From: Winslowiella toletana
Lineage (GTDB): Bacteria > Pseudomonadota > Gammaproteobacteria > Enterobacterales > Enterobacteriaceae
Length of the DNA stretch: 64,000 nt
NCBI RefSeq assembly: GCF_032164335.1
Contig: NZ_CP134152.1
Location: forward strand, 3,472,001-3,536,000
Direction: 5' to 3'
Shown: piece by piece, positions 10,006-19,726 of the stretch
How the letters are laid out: each line of letters starts with the position of its first letter
Numbering within the stretch: the first letter of the stretch is position 1
The notes under the pieces: model-generated
Databases searched by the model: none
What the model was told of the DNA's origin: nothing
What the model saw: the letters and a program-made list of their open reading frames with translations, nothing else
Program-made: the position numbers and the translations under genes

Positions 10006-11946
10006 ATGGCGCTTCTACAGCTTAGTCATATTAATCGCGAGTTTATCAGCGGTGAGCAGCGCGTCCGGGTTCTGAAAGATATCAACCTGTCGGTTGAAGC
10101 TGGCGAGTTTGTGGCGATTGTTGGTGCTTCCGGCTCCGGCAAATCAACGCTGATGAATCTGCTGGGCTGTCTTGATAAACCGAGCAGCGGTGATTATCAG
10201 GTTGCCGGGAAATCGACAACCCGGCTGGAAAGTGATGCGCTGGCCGAACTGCGTCGCGAGCATTTTGGCTTTATCTTTCAGCGCTACCATCTGCTGGGCG
10301 ATCTCAGCGCGCTGGGCAATGCCGAAATTCCGGCGATTTATGCCGGTAAGAGCCACACAGAACGCCGTCAGCGCGCCACTGCGCTGCTGACGCGCCTTGG
10401 GCTGGGTGAACGCCTGCACTATCGTCCGGGCCAGCTCTCTGGTGGTCAGCAGCAGCGCGTCAGTATTGCACGCGCACTGATGAACGGCGGTGAGGTGATC
10501 CTTGCCGATGAGCCGACCGGTGCGCTCGACAGCCACAGCGGTGAGGAAGTACTGACTATTTTGCGCGATCTGCATCAGCAGGGGCATACCGTGGTGATAG
10601 TGACCCACGATATGCGCATCGCGCAAAACGCCGACCGCATTATTGAGATTTATGACGGCGAAATAATTTCGGATACCCGTAGCCAGATTAGCCAGACTCC
10701 ACCACGTCTTCCCGAGCCGACGCGTTATGCTGCCCATCCGTGGCGTGCGCTGCGCGACCGGCTGAGCGAAGCCTTTAAAATGGCGCTGGTGTCGATGATG
10801 TCACAGCGGCTGCGCACCTTCCTGACCATGCTGGGCATTATTATTGGTATCGCGTCGGTAGTCTCGGTGGTGGCGCTGGGCAAAGGCTCTCAGCAGAAAA
10901 TCCTGGCCGATATCAGCGCCATGGGCACCAGCACGCTGGAAGTCTTTCCCGGCGCCGATTTCGGCGATATGAATTCGGCACGCATCGAGACGCTGCGCCC
11001 CAGTGACGCCGACGCGCTGGCGCAACAGCCGTATGTGCATAGCGTCACGCCAACCATTACTAACAGCACCACGCTGAAGTACCGTAATCAGGCGTTAACC
11101 GTAACGGTAAATGGCGTTGGCGAACAGTTTTTTACCGTTCGCGGCTACACCATTTCTCAGGGGATGGCTTTTGATCGCGCCAGTGTTGATGCGGTTGCGC
11201 AGGAAGCAGTCATTGATGAAAACACCCTGAAAAAGCTGTTTCCCGGCAATCAGAATCCCATTGGTCAGGTGATTTTGCTCGGCAATATGCCGGTGCGTAT
11301 TGTCGGCGTTGCCACCCATCAGAGCCCGTTTGGCAGCGACAGTAGTCTGAATATCTGGGTGCCCCACACCACCGCGATGAAACGAATGATCGGTAAAAAC
11401 TTTCTCAGCGGTATTACGGTACGAATTAAAGATAATGTCGATCTTAGCGTCGCGGAACAGGGCGTTACTAAACTGCTGACTCAGCGGCACGGCAGCAAAG
11501 ATTTCTTTATCTTTAATACCGACAGTATTCGGAAAACCATCGAAAGTACCACCAATACCATGACCTTGCTGGTGGCAGCTATCGCCCTGATTTCACTGCT
11601 GGTTGGTGGTATCGGCGTAATGAATATCATGCTGGTGTCGGTCACCGAAAGGACGCGTGAAATCGGCGTGCGTATGGCGGTAGGCGCACGTGCCAGCGAT
11701 ATTATGCAGCAGTTCCTGATTGAAGCGGTGTTGGTTTGCCTGACGGGCGGCATTCTCGGCGTGTTACTGGCGTTGGTGCCGGGTATTTTACTGGCGCAAA
11801 CCAGCAGTAACTTCGCGATGATCTATTCGCCCTTCTCGATCATCGCGGCATTTATCTGTTCAAGTATGATTGGCGTGCTGTTTGGCTTCTTTCCGGCGCG
11901 ACGCGCAGCACGAATGGACCCGATTCATGCGCTGGAGCGCGAGTAA
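10006..11946 (+). CDS. macB: Macrolide-type ABC exporter MacB (ATPase-permease fusion)
   Basis: MacB powers the MacAB-TolC tripartite pump, known for macrolide, enterotoxin and siderophore-related efflux. The 646-aa protein has an N-terminal ABC domain with Walker A GASGSGKS (40-47), signature [15 protein letters not shown] and Walker [15 protein letters not shown] transmembrane helix near 270-290, a large periplasmic domain and three C-terminal helices follow (from about [20 protein letters not shown]). Its length matches E. coli MacB. It is co-transcribed with macA, with a 3-base gap. The substrate cannot be read from sequence. Confidence 0.93.
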   Translation: MALLQLSHINREFISGEQRVRVLKDINLSVEAGEFVAIVGASGSGKSTLMNLLGCLDKPSSGDYQVAGKSTTRLESDALAELRREHFGFIFQRYHLLGDLSALGNAEIPAIYAGKSHTERRQRATALLTRLGLGERLHYRPGQLSGGQQQRVSIARALMNGGEVILADEPTGALDSHSGEEVLTILRDLHQQGHTVVIVTHDMRIAQNADRIIEIYDGEIISDTRSQISQTPPRLPEPTRYAAHPWRALRDRLSEAFKMALVSMMSQRLRTFLTMLGIIIGIASVVSVVALGKGSQQKILADISAMGTSTLEVFPGADFGDMNSARIETLRPSDADALAQQPYVHSVTPTITNSTTLKYRNQALTVTVNGVGEQFFTVRGYTISQGMAFDRASVDAVAQEAVIDENTLKKLFPGNQNPIGQVILLGNMPVRIVGVATHQSPFGSDSSLNIWVPHTTAMKRMIGKNFLSGITVRIKDNVDLSVAEQGVTKLLTQRHGSKDFFIFNTDSIRKTIESTTNTMTLLVAAIALISLLVGGIGVMNIMLVSVTERTREIGVRMAVGARASDIMQQFLIEAVLVCLTGGILGVLLALVPGILLAQTSSNFAMIYSPFSIIAAFICSSMIGVLFGFFPARRAARMDPIHALERE

Positions 11947-11964
11947 GAATATCCGAGGGACAGC

Positions 11965-11983
11965 GGGCGGCCATTCGCCGCCC
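11965..11983. terminator. Hairpin between convergent macB and cysM
   Basis: GGGCGGC (11965-11971) and GCCGCCC (11977-11983) form a GC-rich stem with a 5-base loop. No T run follows, so it is at best a weak terminator or a stabilising 3' end hairpin. Confidence 0.45.
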
Positions 11984-12012
11984 GGCCCATAAAATTCGCA
12001 TCCTGCCATTAA

Positions 12013-12897
12013 CTAAGCATTGTGAACGCCAGTTGATAAATAACGATCGCCGCGATCGCAAATAATCGCCACGACCACACTGCCTGGCTGCGCTTGCGCA
12101 ATGCGCAGCGCGCCGGCGACGGCACCACCAGAACTGACGCCACAAAAGACCCCTTCACGCTGAGCCAGCAGGCGCATCGTCTGCTCAGCATCCTGCTGAT
12201 TGATATCCAGCACCTGATCCACCAGCTCCGGCCGGTAAATTCCCGGCAGATAAGCTTGCGGCCAGCGACGAATTCCCGGAATTGCGCTGCCCTCTTCCGG
12301 CTGCAAACCGACAATTTGAACGCCGCGACTCTGCTCTTTCAGAAAACGTCCAACGCCGGTAATGGTGCCGGTGGTGCCCATGCTGGAAACAAAGTGGGTC
12401 AGACGTCCGCCGGTCTGCTGCCAGATCTCCGGCCCGGTGGTGCAGTAATGCGCCAGTGGATTATCCGGATTATTAAACTGATCCAATACCTTGCCTTCAC
12501 CGCGGGTTGCCATCGCCTGCGCCAGATCGCGTGCGCCTTCCATACCCAGTTCGCGGCTGACCAGAATCAATTCTGCACCATAGGCTTTCATCGCCGCCTG
12601 ACGTTCGATGCTCATATTATCCGGCATCAGCAACTTCAGCCGGTAGCCTTTCATCGCCGCAATCATTGCCAGCGCAATACCGGTATTACCACTGGTCGCC
12701 TCGATCAACACATCGCCGGGCTGAATCTCAGCGCGCTGCTCCGCTTGTTGAATCATCCACAACGCCGCGCGATCCTTTACCGAACCGGCAGGATTATTGC
12801 CTTCCAGCTTTAGCCAGATTTCACTGCCGTTGTCCGGCGTCAGGCGTTGTAATTTAATCAGCGGCGTATTACCGATGGTCTGTTCGAGAGTGGTCAC
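12013..12897 (-). CDS. cysM: Cysteine synthase B (O-acetylserine sulfhydrylase B)
   Basis: CysM is a PLP enzyme that makes cysteine from O-acetylserine and sulfide, or S-sulfocysteine from thiosulfate. It starts with GTG (TTLEQTIGNTPLIKLQ follows). AGGA stands eight bases before that GTG, and the reading matches the E. coli start; the longer in-frame extension upstream has no homology. The protein is 294 aa, with PLP lysine K41 in [21 protein letters not shown] and SSMGTTGTITG. It follows cysA on the same strand, but a strong terminator lies between them. Confidence 0.94.
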   Translation of the reverse strand: MTTLEQTIGNTPLIKLQRLTPDNGSEIWLKLEGNNPAGSVKDRAALWMIQQAEQRAEIQPGDVLIEATSGNTGIALAMIAAMKGYRLKLLMPDNMSIERQAAMKAYGAELILVSRELGMEGARDLAQAMATRGEGKVLDQFNNPDNPLAHYCTTGPEIWQQTGGRLTHFVSSMGTTGTITGVGRFLKEQSRGVQIVGLQPEEGSAIPGIRRWPQAYLPGIYRPELVDQVLDINQQDAEQTMRLLAQREGVFCGVSSGGAVAGALRIAQAQPGSVVVAIICDRGDRYLSTGVHNA

Positions 12898-12924
12898 TGT
12901 GTGTTCCTGACGGCAAATAGACAA

Positions 12925-12949
12925 AGAAAAAGGCGGGAGAAATCCCGCC
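12925..12949 (-). terminator. Rho-independent terminator between cysA and cysM
   Basis: On the minus strand GGCGGGA (12949-12943) pairs with TCCCGCC (12938-12932) around a 4-base loop, followed by a T run. It should end or attenuate the cysPTWA transcript before cysM. Confidence 0.85.
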
Positions 12950-12981
12950 TCTGACAAGTTATGAGATATGCAGAGAAAATA

Positions 12982-14070
12982 TCAGGCGCTTTCGGCTAAG
13001 GCAACCGCGCGCAGTGGAACATCGCCGTTATACAGGCGTGCCTGCTGCAATCCGACAAACAAGCGTTCGCCGCGAACCGGTGCAACATGGTCGCCTTCCA
13101 GCACCAGCGTAATCGGCTGGTCGTGCCAGCCGGCAGGTTGTGCAACCAGCTGCCAGTAGTGGCCACGCGGGCTGACTTCCAGAATCTGTACCGGCAATGG
13201 CGTTTCAAGGCTGCTCTGACGGCTGACGTCAATTTCCCACGGACGCAGAAACAGCTCAATCTTGCCCTGATGGGCTGGCGCATAACCCAGCGGCCAGTGA
13301 TGCGCACCAACGTGGAATTGTGAACCGTGAACTTCACCGTCAAAGCGGTTAACTTCACCGAGGAATTCCAGCACAAAGCGGGTCGCGGGTTCGCGCCAGA
13401 CTTCATCCGGCGTGCCGACCTGTTCAATATTGCCCTGGCTCATCACCACCACCCGATCGGCGACTTCCATCGCTTCTTCCTGATCGTGAGTCACAAACAC
13501 ACTGGTAAATTTCAGTTCTTCATGCAGCTGACGCAGCCAGCGGCGCAGCTCTTTACGTACCTGAGCATCCAGCGCACCGAAAGGCTCATCCAGCAGCAGA
13601 ATCTGCGGTTCAACCGCCAGCGCTCTCGCCAGCGCCACACGCTGTTTCTGACCGCCGGATAACTGTGCCGGATAGCGACTCGCCAGGTGGCCCAGTTGCA
13701 CCATCTCCAGCAGTTTGGTCACTTTCTGTTTGATTGCTTCGGCCGAAGGTCGCTCGCGACGCGGCAATACCGTCAGGCCAAAAGCAATATTGTCGAATAC
13801 CGTCATATGGCGGAACAGCGCATAGTGCTGGAAAACAAAGCCAACCTGACGATCGCGCGCATGCAAACGGCTGACGTCTTTACCGTGAAAACTCAGCTGA
13901 CCGCTGTTCTGATGTTCCAGACCGGCAATAATGCGCAGCAGCGTGGTTTTACCAGAGCCGGACGGCCCAAGCAGCGCCACCATTTGGCCAGAAGGAATAT
14001 CCAGCGAGATATCATTCAGCACCTTAGTGCGACCAAACGATTTATTGATGTAATTAATCTCAATGCTCAT
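12982..14070 (-). CDS. cysA: Sulfate/thiosulfate ABC transporter ATPase CysA
   Basis: CysA is the ATPase that drives CysTW-mediated uptake of sulfate and thiosulfate. The 362-aa protein has Walker A GPSGSGKT (about 34-41), signature [15 protein letters not shown], Walker [13 protein letters not shown] and the switch histidine in [18 protein letters not shown]-terminal OB-like regulatory domain follows (about 240-360). Its start overlaps the end of cysW by 11 bases, giving translational coupling in the cysP-cysT-cysW-cysA order. Confidence 0.96.
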   Translation of the reverse strand: MSIEINYINKSFGRTKVLNDISLDIPSGQMVALLGPSGSGKTTLLRIIAGLEHQNSGQLSFHGKDVSRLHARDRQVGFVFQHYALFRHMTVFDNIAFGLTVLPRRERPSAEAIKQKVTKLLEMVQLGHLASRYPAQLSGGQKQRVALARALAVEPQILLLDEPFGALDAQVRKELRRWLRQLHEELKFTSVFVTHDQEEAMEVADRVVVMSQGNIEQVGTPDEVWREPATRFVLEFLGEVNRFDGEVHGSQFHVGAHHWPLGYAPAHQGKIELFLRPWEIDVSRQSSLETPLPVQILEVSPRGHYWQLVAQPAGWHDQPITLVLEGDHVAPVRGERLFVGLQQARLYNGDVPLRAVALAESA

Positions 14071-14935
14071 GATTTCCCTCCTGTTGCAAACGCTTCTGCT
14101 GGTTCTCTAATCGCCATTGCAGTGCGCTTTTCAGAAACAGTGTCACTATCGCCATCAGGGTCAGCAGCGCAGCGGCGGTAAAGGCACCGACGCTGTTGTA
14201 ATCCTGGTGCAGCAATTCAACTTGTAATGGCAGCGTATAGGTTTCGCCGCGTATCGATCCCGAGACCACCGAGACCGCACCAAACTCACCAATCGCGCGG
14301 GCGTTAGTCAGCACGATGCCGTACAGCAAAGCCCAGCGGATATTGGGCAGCGTGACGCGGCGGAACATCTGCCAGCCGGATGCCCCTAACAGCACCGCAG
14401 CTTCATCTTCGTGGCTGCCCTGGCTCAGCATTACCGGCACCAGTTCACGCACCACAAACGGACAGGTAACAAATACCGTTACCAACACCATGCCAGGCCA
14501 GGAGAACATCAGCTGAATATGGTGCGCATCGAGCCAGCCGCCAACCGGGCCATTGGTGCCGTAAAACAGCAGATAAATCAGACCGGCAACCACCGGAGAA
14601 ACCGCAAACGGCACGTCAAACAGCGTTAACAGCAGCTGACGCCCCGGAAATGTAAAGCGCGTCACCAGCCAGGCCAGTAGCGTACCGAACACCAGGTTAA
14701 CCGGGACAGTAATTAACGCCACCAGCACCGTCAGCCAGATGGCATGCAGCATATCCGGGTCTTGCAGGTTGCTGAACACCGCGCCAATTCCCTGGGCAAA
14801 GGCTTCAGCGAAAATGGCAATCAGCGGAACCACCAGCAAAAACAGCGAAATCAGCATGCCGAGGCTAATCAGTACCCATTTACCCCAGTTAAAGCGTGGA
14901 CTCACCGCCCGCTTAAATTCAGATACATCAGCCAT
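14060..14935 (-). CDS. cysW: Sulfate/thiosulfate ABC transporter permease CysW
   Basis: One of the two inner-membrane permease subunits of the sulfate/thiosulfate importer. The 291-aa protein has about six membrane helices, beginning with [20 protein letters not shown]. The EAA loop that docks the ATPase is visible as [20 protein letters not shown]. It overlaps cysT by one base upstream and cysA by 11 bases downstream. It pairs with CysT to form the channel. Confidence 0.95.
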   Translation of the reverse strand: MADVSEFKRAVSPRFNWGKWVLISLGMLISLFLLVVPLIAIFAEAFAQGIGAVFSNLQDPDMLHAIWLTVLVALITVPVNLVFGTLLAWLVTRFTFPGRQLLLTLFDVPFAVSPVVAGLIYLLFYGTNGPVGGWLDAHHIQLMFSWPGMVLVTVFVTCPFVVRELVPVMLSQGSHEDEAAVLLGASGWQMFRRVTLPNIRWALLYGIVLTNARAIGEFGAVSVVSGSIRGETYTLPLQVELLHQDYNSVGAFTAAALLTLMAIVTLFLKSALQWRLENQQKRLQQEGNHEH

Positions 14936-15768
14936 TATTGACCTCCCAGACGACGGCCAAAGCGGCTCTGCAAGGTATTAATGCTAAACAGCAGTAGCAG
15001 CGAGGCTGCCAGAATCACTGACGCAATCGCACTGGCCGCCGGATAATCAAATTCCTGCAGGCGAACAAAAATCATCAGCGAGGTCACTTCCGTTTTCCAC
15101 GCAATATTTCCGGCGATAAAGATCACCGCGCCAAATTCACCGAGGCTGCGGGTAAACGACAGCGCAGTACCGGCCAGCAGCGCCGGAGCCACTTCCGGCA
15201 ACACTACCCGGCGAAAGCTCTGCCACGGAGTCGCGCCCAGCGTCTGCGCGGCTTCTTCATATTCCGGACCTAACTCTTCCAGCACCGGCTGCACGGTACG
15301 CACCACAAATGGAATGCTGGTAAATGCCATTGCTACCGCAATGCCGAGCCAGGTGTAGGAGACCTTGATGTCGTACTGCGCCAGCCATTCGCCGTACCAG
15401 CCGTTAACTGAAAACAGTCCGGCGAGGGTCAAACCCGCCACGGCGGTCGGCAGAGCAAAAGGCAAATCCATCAAGCCATCCAGAATGCTGCGCCCCGGAA
15501 AGCGATAACGGGTTAAAATCCACGCCATCAGCATGCCAAACAGCGCATTAAAAATAGAGGCCACGCCCGCAGAAATCAGGGTAACTTTATACGCCGCCAC
15601 CACCTGCTCGTTGGTGATCACTTCCCAGTACTGCGCCAGCGTCATTTGTGACAGCTGCATTAACAACGCGCTCAGCGGTAGCAACAACACCAGACAGGTG
15701 AAAAACAGGCTACTGCCGAGACTGATACCAAAACCGGGCAGCACCCGTTTACTGCTTGCTGCAAACAT
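14935..15768 (-). CDS. cysT: Sulfate/thiosulfate ABC transporter permease CysT (CysU)
   Basis: The second permease subunit of the sulfate/thiosulfate importer, 277 aa. Membrane helices begin at about residue 13 (GISLGSSLFFTCLVLLLPLS). The EAA motif for CysA contact is EEAAQTLGATPWQSFRRVVL. The start codon shares one base with the cysP stop, so the four genes are tightly coupled. Its sequence and position match E. coli CysU. Confidence 0.95.
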   Translation of the reverse strand: MFAASSKRVLPGFGISLGSSLFFTCLVLLLPLSALLMQLSQMTLAQYWEVITNEQVVAAYKVTLISAGVASIFNALFGMLMAWILTRYRFPGRSILDGLMDLPFALPTAVAGLTLAGLFSVNGWYGEWLAQYDIKVSYTWLGIAVAMAFTSIPFVVRTVQPVLEELGPEYEEAAQTLGATPWQSFRRVVLPEVAPALLAGTALSFTRSLGEFGAVIFIAGNIAWKTEVTSLMIFVRLQEFDYPAASAIASVILAASLLLLFSINTLQSRFGRRLGGQ

Positions 15769-16784
15769 TAACCGCGCCCCGCCGCTAACAACTTATCTAA
15801 TTCGCCACCGCTGGCGAAATGGGTTTTCATCACTTGCTCCCAGCTGCCAAAAGCGTCTTCCACCCGGAACAGAGCCGTGGCCGGGAAGCGCGCTTGCTGT
15901 TGCGCCATCAGCTCAGGATTATTCACGCGATAGTAGAACTGCGTGATGATCTGCTGTGCCTGTGGCGTATAGAGATAGTTCAGGTAACTTTTGGCTGCTT
16001 CAGTGGTGTTTTTGGCAGCGATATTTTTATCGACCCATGCCACCGGAAATTCGGCCAGAATATTGGTTTTTGGAATAATTACTTCGTAATCATCTTTTCC
16101 GTACTGATTACGAATGTTGTTTACTTCTGATTCAAAACTGATCAGCACGTCGCCCAGTCCACGCTCGACAAAAGTGGTGGTCGCGCCGCGGCCACCGGTA
16201 TCGAAGACTTCGACGTTCTTAAGGAATTTGGTCATAAACTGCTGGGTTTTGGCTTTATCATTGCCATCGGCCTGATCCGCCGCGCCCCATGCTGCCAGGT
16301 ATGTGTAACGCGCATTGCCAGAGGTTTTTGGATTGGGGAAAATCAGCTTCACATCGTCGCGAACCAGATCGCTCCAGTCATGAATGTTTTTTGGATTGCC
16401 CTTACGCACCAAAAAGCCCATGGTTGAGTAAAACGGCGAGCTGTTATTCGGCAGGCGCTGCTGCCAGTCAGCAGCAATCAGCTTGCCGCGATCGTGCAAA
16501 ATCTGCACGTCAGTCACCTGATTGTAGGTCACTACATCAGCTTTCAGCCCCTGCAAAATTGCCAGCGCCTGCTTGGATGAGCCGGCGTGAGACTGTTTGA
16601 TGGTGAGCTTGTCACCGGGATGCTGCTCAGCCCACTGCTTTTCGAAAGGTGCGTTCAGTGCGACAAACAGCTCGCGTGAGACGTCATAAGAGCTGTTCAG
16701 CAGCTCAGTCGCCTGCGCACCGCTCGCCAGCAGCAAAGAGAATGCTGCACCGCTTACGAATTTTTTCACCATCGGAGAAGTCAT
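15768..16784 (-). CDS. cysP: Thiosulfate/sulfate-binding periplasmic protein CysP
   Basis: CysP captures thiosulfate and sulfate in the periplasm and delivers them to CysTWA. From [10 protein letters not shown] the protein is 338 aa with a Sec signal peptide ending near ASGAQA, then the mature start [15 protein letters not shown]. The anion-binding segments [16 protein letters not shown] and [19 protein letters not shown] are kept. The start was chosen because AGGGTG lies before it and it gives a normal signal peptide; an in-frame start 30 bases upstream also exists. It is first in cysPTWA. Confidence 0.95.
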   Translation of the reverse strand: MTSPMVKKFVSGAAFSLLLASGAQATELLNSSYDVSRELFVALNAPFEKQWAEQHPGDKLTIKQSHAGSSKQALAILQGLKADVVTYNQVTDVQILHDRGKLIAADWQQRLPNNSSPFYSTMGFLVRKGNPKNIHDWSDLVRDDVKLIFPNPKTSGNARYTYLAAWGAADQADGNDKAKTQQFMTKFLKNVEVFDTGGRGATTTFVERGLGDVLISFESEVNNIRNQYGKDDYEVIIPKTNILAEFPVAWVDKNIAAKNTTEAAKSYLNYLYTPQAQQIITQFYYRVNNPELMAQQQARFPATALFRVEDAFGSWEQVMKTHFASGGELDKLLAAGRG

Positions 16785-16836
16785 TTCGCACCCTGAGTTT
16801 CGGAGTTGGCCCATACCACCATGTCATGCCAGTGTA

Positions 16837-16878
16837 TTTATAACCCGACTAAAAGCTGTAACGGTTTTATATACCGTT
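16837..16878 (-). promoter_or_regulatory. Candidate cysP promoter with inverted repeat
   Basis: On the minus strand a TATAAA (16837-16842) lies about 55 bases before the cysP start codon. Its -35 is poor but coincides with a perfect 6-bp inverted repeat, AACGGT-N7-ACCGTT (16860-16878). A weak -35 fits activation by CysB, known for this operon in E. coli. Assigning the repeat to CysB is inference. Confidence 0.4.
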
Positions 16879-17036
16879 TGGTGATTTGGAAGTCGAAAAA
16901 GCTATAAGCCCGCAGGAAAGGTTATGCGCGAGATGCAAATCGCCGGCAACCACGGCGCTGTCTTCGCTCCGTCCCGAAGATTAATTTGAACCATTTGTTT
17001 CATATACGTGAAAATGAAATATTTTATACAAATCAT

Positions 17037-17066
17037 TTGCCGCGATGCGGCACTGCTGTATATAAT
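17037..17066 (+). promoter_or_regulatory. Candidate pqaA promoter
   Basis: TTGCCG (17037-17042), an 18-base spacer and a perfect TATAAT (17061-17066). It would give a leader of about 85 bases before pqaA. Confidence 0.55.
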
Positions 17067-17113
17067 TTAACCACTCCATTCGGGGTAATAAAAATTATCA
17101 GGCGAACTAATTC

Positions 17114-17131
17114 CAGCGAGAGATCTCGCTG
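17114..17131 (+). other. Hairpin in the pqaA 5' leader
   Basis: CAGCGAG (17114-17120), loop AGAT, CTCGCTG (17125-17131): a perfect 7-bp stem about 28 bases before the start codon and close to the ribosome site AAGGAG. It may affect translation or leader stability. Confidence 0.4.
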
Positions 17132-17159
17132 CGACACTCATTGCACAAGGAGAATAGCT

Positions 17160-18620
17160 ATGCTACGTGCAAAACATATACCTGTTGTTGCGCTGTTAAT
17201 TATCAGCGGCAATAGCTGGGCCGGAAGTTCTGACAATCCCTGTCTGAATGAAGATAAGGATTATTCACATATATTATCCTGCTATAAACAAAAATTGCTG
17301 TCACTACCTTTGAAGTATAACTTAATAAATAAACAGAAATTACCCAAAGTTGAACTGCGCCATTACGAACTCATATCGCAAAACTGGCCTGAAAAAAAGT
17401 CAGCGCTATCAAACTGGCAACATAAAGTTGATATCTATATTCCGGAGAATCCGCTCACGCAACGCGCAGTGGTTGTTATCAATAATGGTATAAATCGTAA
17501 TATTGAGGGTAAACCGCCGGGAATGCCTTCCGATATGGGCCAGCAGTCACTGGCATCAATAGCCCGGATGACGCGAACCATTGTGGTTTCGGTCAGTAAT
17601 ATCCCCAATCAGTATCTTAGTCTGGCGGGGGACAACACTCTCCGTAAGGAGGATGACGCTGTGGCATACAGCTGGTCACTGTTTCTGCAGGATCCAGTTA
17701 AAAATGCAAAAGTCCCGTTACACATTCCAATGGCCGCTGCTGTTTCTCAGGCAATGTCGCTCGCTGAGCGAGAGTTAGCCGACTGGAAGATTGACCGGTT
17801 TGTGGTAAGCGGCTTGTCCAAGCGCGGCTGGACATCCTGGCTGACGCTGATTTCCGACCCGCGCGTAGATGCCATCGCCCCTTTCGTTTTTGACTTGCCG
17901 GGTATTCGCCCGGCATTAACCCATATGTATCGCTCGTACGGTAATAACTGGCCAGCCGCTTTTTATCCTTATTACATGCAGAATATTGATACGCAAATTG
18001 CCAGCAGCCGCTTCACTCAGCTGCTGACAATCATTGATCCGCTGCACTATAAAAATACGATTTATCAGAATCGGCTTAACGTACCGAAATATATTATTAA
18101 CGCCAGCGGTGATGATTTTTATGTCCCGGACAATACGCGTTTTTATTATGAGCAATTGGCCGGTGAAAAATCACTGCGCGTGGTTGCCAACAGTAGTCAC
18201 TATGATATTAAAAATTATACCGAATCTTCGTTGATACCCTTTATCAATCGCCTGCAACAGGGTAAACATTTGCCAGAGATTAACATCGTACGGCACCAGC
18301 AAAAACTTTCGCTCACTTTTTCCGAAAAACCAACAAAAATTCAGCGCTGGACCGCAGTTAATAAACAGGCGCGCGATTTTCGCTACGCCTGCGGCATTCG
18401 ATATCACGCGGCGGCTATTCCGGTAAGTAAACAGATAGCCATTACACTGGATACGCCATCGCTGGGATGGCAGGCCAGTTTTATAGAAGCGACGTTCAAT
18501 GATGGCTTTGTGGCTACTTCGCAGGTCTGGATCACACCCGACGGCAAATATCCTGATACCACGCCTGCGGAGACAGGAGACAACTGCAAAACGTTGCCCG
18601 GACGCGGGCTGGGCACATGA
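17160..18620 (+). CDS. pqaA: PhoPQ-activated pathogenicity-related protein, PqaA family
   Basis: The 486-aa protein belongs to the PqaA (PhoPQ-related) family, first described as a PhoP-activated gene in Salmonella and placed in the alpha/beta-hydrolase fold. A signal peptide (MLRAKHIPVVALLIISGNSW AG) points to export. VVINNGINRN is an early strand region. The nucleophile elbow is probably the serine in VVSGLSKRGWTSWL, and a late HYD (SSHYD) may supply the histidine. AAGGAG stands before the chosen ATG; the open frame upstream lacks homology. The gene is visibly AT-richer than its neighbours and sits where E. coli has ucpA, suggesting acquisition. Substrate unknown. Confidence 0.85.
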   Translation: MLRAKHIPVVALLIISGNSWAGSSDNPCLNEDKDYSHILSCYKQKLLSLPLKYNLINKQKLPKVELRHYELISQNWPEKKSALSNWQHKVDIYIPENPLTQRAVVVINNGINRNIEGKPPGMPSDMGQQSLASIARMTRTIVVSVSNIPNQYLSLAGDNTLRKEDDAVAYSWSLFLQDPVKNAKVPLHIPMAAAVSQAMSLAERELADWKIDRFVVSGLSKRGWTSWLTLISDPRVDAIAPFVFDLPGIRPALTHMYRSYGNNWPAAFYPYYMQNIDTQIASSRFTQLLTIIDPLHYKNTIYQNRLNVPKYIINASGDDFYVPDNTRFYYEQLAGEKSLRVVANSSHYDIKNYTESSLIPFINRLQQGKHLPEINIVRHQQKLSLTFSEKPTKIQRWTAVNKQARDFRYACGIRYHAAAIPVSKQIAITLDTPSLGWQASFIEATFNDGFVATSQVWITPDGKYPDTTPAETGDNCKTLPGRGLGT

Positions 18621-18636
18621 CTGAACACTGAATAAC

Positions 18637-18664
18637 CCCGGGGAGCCGTTTTTGACTCCCCGGG
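18637..18664 (+). repeat. Intergenic palindrome family, copy A
   Basis: CCCGGGGAG (18637-18645) and CTCCCCGGG (18656-18664) around a loop CCGTTTTTGA. The core GAGCCGTTTTTGACTC recurs at 25851 and, slightly changed, at 61443. It lies between convergent pqaA and yfeX. Confidence 0.65.
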
Positions 18665-18694
18665 TGAGGGCATAACAGTGCTTATTTCAGGCAC

Positions 18695-18720
18695 GGGCAG
18701 CGAAAATCCGCCCTTTTTTT
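18695..18720 (+). terminator. Rho-independent terminator after pqaA
   Basis: GGGCAG...CCGCCC, an imperfect stem followed by a run of seven T ending at the yfeX stop codon. It would end the pqaA transcript. Confidence 0.65.
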
Positions 18721-19615
18721 ATAACGCCATCAACCTCTCAACCGAGGGTGCAAAGAAGTAGCTGCCGGTAACCGGTTTGGTAAAACGCAGCATCGCATCG
18801 TACTTACCATCGGTTTCACCAAACATATTCAACAGCTGCTGCTCAATATTATGTAAGGTGGCGCAGTAGGCGATAAAGAACAGTCCGTTAGTGCCGCTGG
18901 CGGTGCCGTAAGGCAAGCTCTGACGTAAGATTTTCAGCCCCTGACCATGCTCTTTTAAATCGACCCGGCTCACATGCGATGTTTCCGGGCGCGTCTCGCT
19001 GTCCAGCTCCTCGTTACTTACCTTAGTACGCCCCATAACCTGCTCTTGCTTGCTGACATCCAACCGTTGCCACTGCTTCAGATTATGCTGCCAGCGCTGA
19101 GTGAAGACATAGCTGCCGCCAGCGTCTTCACCGTCAGCAATAATCGCCACCTGCTGGCGCTTCTCACCCTGGGGGTTTTCAGTACCATCAACAAATCCGG
19201 AAAGATCGCGATCTTCAACCCAGCGGAAACCGTGAGTTTCTTCCTCGACAGTAATGGCAGCACCAAACGATGACAGTGCTGCCTGCGCCAGGCTGAAATT
19301 CACATCATGGCGCAGCGACTGGATATGAATCAGCAGATCGCGCTGGGTAGCAGGGGCGATGCCTTTGCCAAGTGGCAGGAACTCTTTTAACTGCGCTGCG
19401 CCCTGCCCGCCGCTCAGATCGCGCCAAAGAGTATTACCAAAGGCGATAACCGCACCGAGACCCGCATCAGGAAAGGTTTGTTGCAGCTCGGTCAGCTGTT
19501 GCAGAAACTGTTTGCTACCACTGACAATAGCCGCGATATCACCTTGCACTCGGGCTTCAAGATAAATCGCGAAACGGCGATGTTCCAATAAAATGCCGCT
19601 CTGAAACTGAGACAT
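18719..19615 (-). CDS. yfeX: DyP-type haem peroxidase YfeX
   Basis: A dye-decolourising-type peroxidase, 298 aa, cytoplasmic with no signal peptide. E. coli YfeX binds haem and shows peroxidase activity; a role in iron release from haem has been proposed and disputed. The DyP motif GFVDGTENP with the catalytic aspartate is present, followed by a proximal-histidine region ([15 protein letters not shown]) and the conserved [16 protein letters not shown] precedes the ATG. It is followed by yfeY, yfeZ and ypeA on the same strand in E. coli-like order. Confidence 0.93.
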   Translation of the reverse strand: MSQFQSGILLEHRRFAIYLEARVQGDIAAIVSGSKQFLQQLTELQQTFPDAGLGAVIAFGNTLWRDLSGGQGAAQLKEFLPLGKGIAPATQRDLLIHIQSLRHDVNFSLAQAALSSFGAAITVEEETHGFRWVEDRDLSGFVDGTENPQGEKRQQVAIIADGEDAGGSYVFTQRWQHNLKQWQRLDVSKQEQVMGRTKVSNEELDSETRPETSHVSRVDLKEHGQGLKILRQSLPYGTASGTNGLFFIAYCATLHNIEQQLLNMFGETDGKYDAMLRFTKPVTGSYFFAPSVERLMAL

Positions 19616-19726
19616 GCTAAAGCTCTCCTGGAATATGATTTTACCGACAGGGTGTGGCGCGTATCATACCCGATGTTTCAGGCGGCATCTTGCGCCATGG
19701 CAAGTTAGCCACGGAAATGCACCTGT

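Noticed and set aside
12094-12813. 239-codon open frame antisense to cysM
   Set aside because: Shadow frame with no recognisable domain and no ribosome site; cysM is certain on the other strand.
16863-16880. GGTTTT...CGTTTG as a PhoP box for pqaA
   Set aside because: Spacing between the half sites is 12 rather than 11 bases, the second half is poor, and the site lies almost 300 bases from pqaA and inside the likely cysP promoter.
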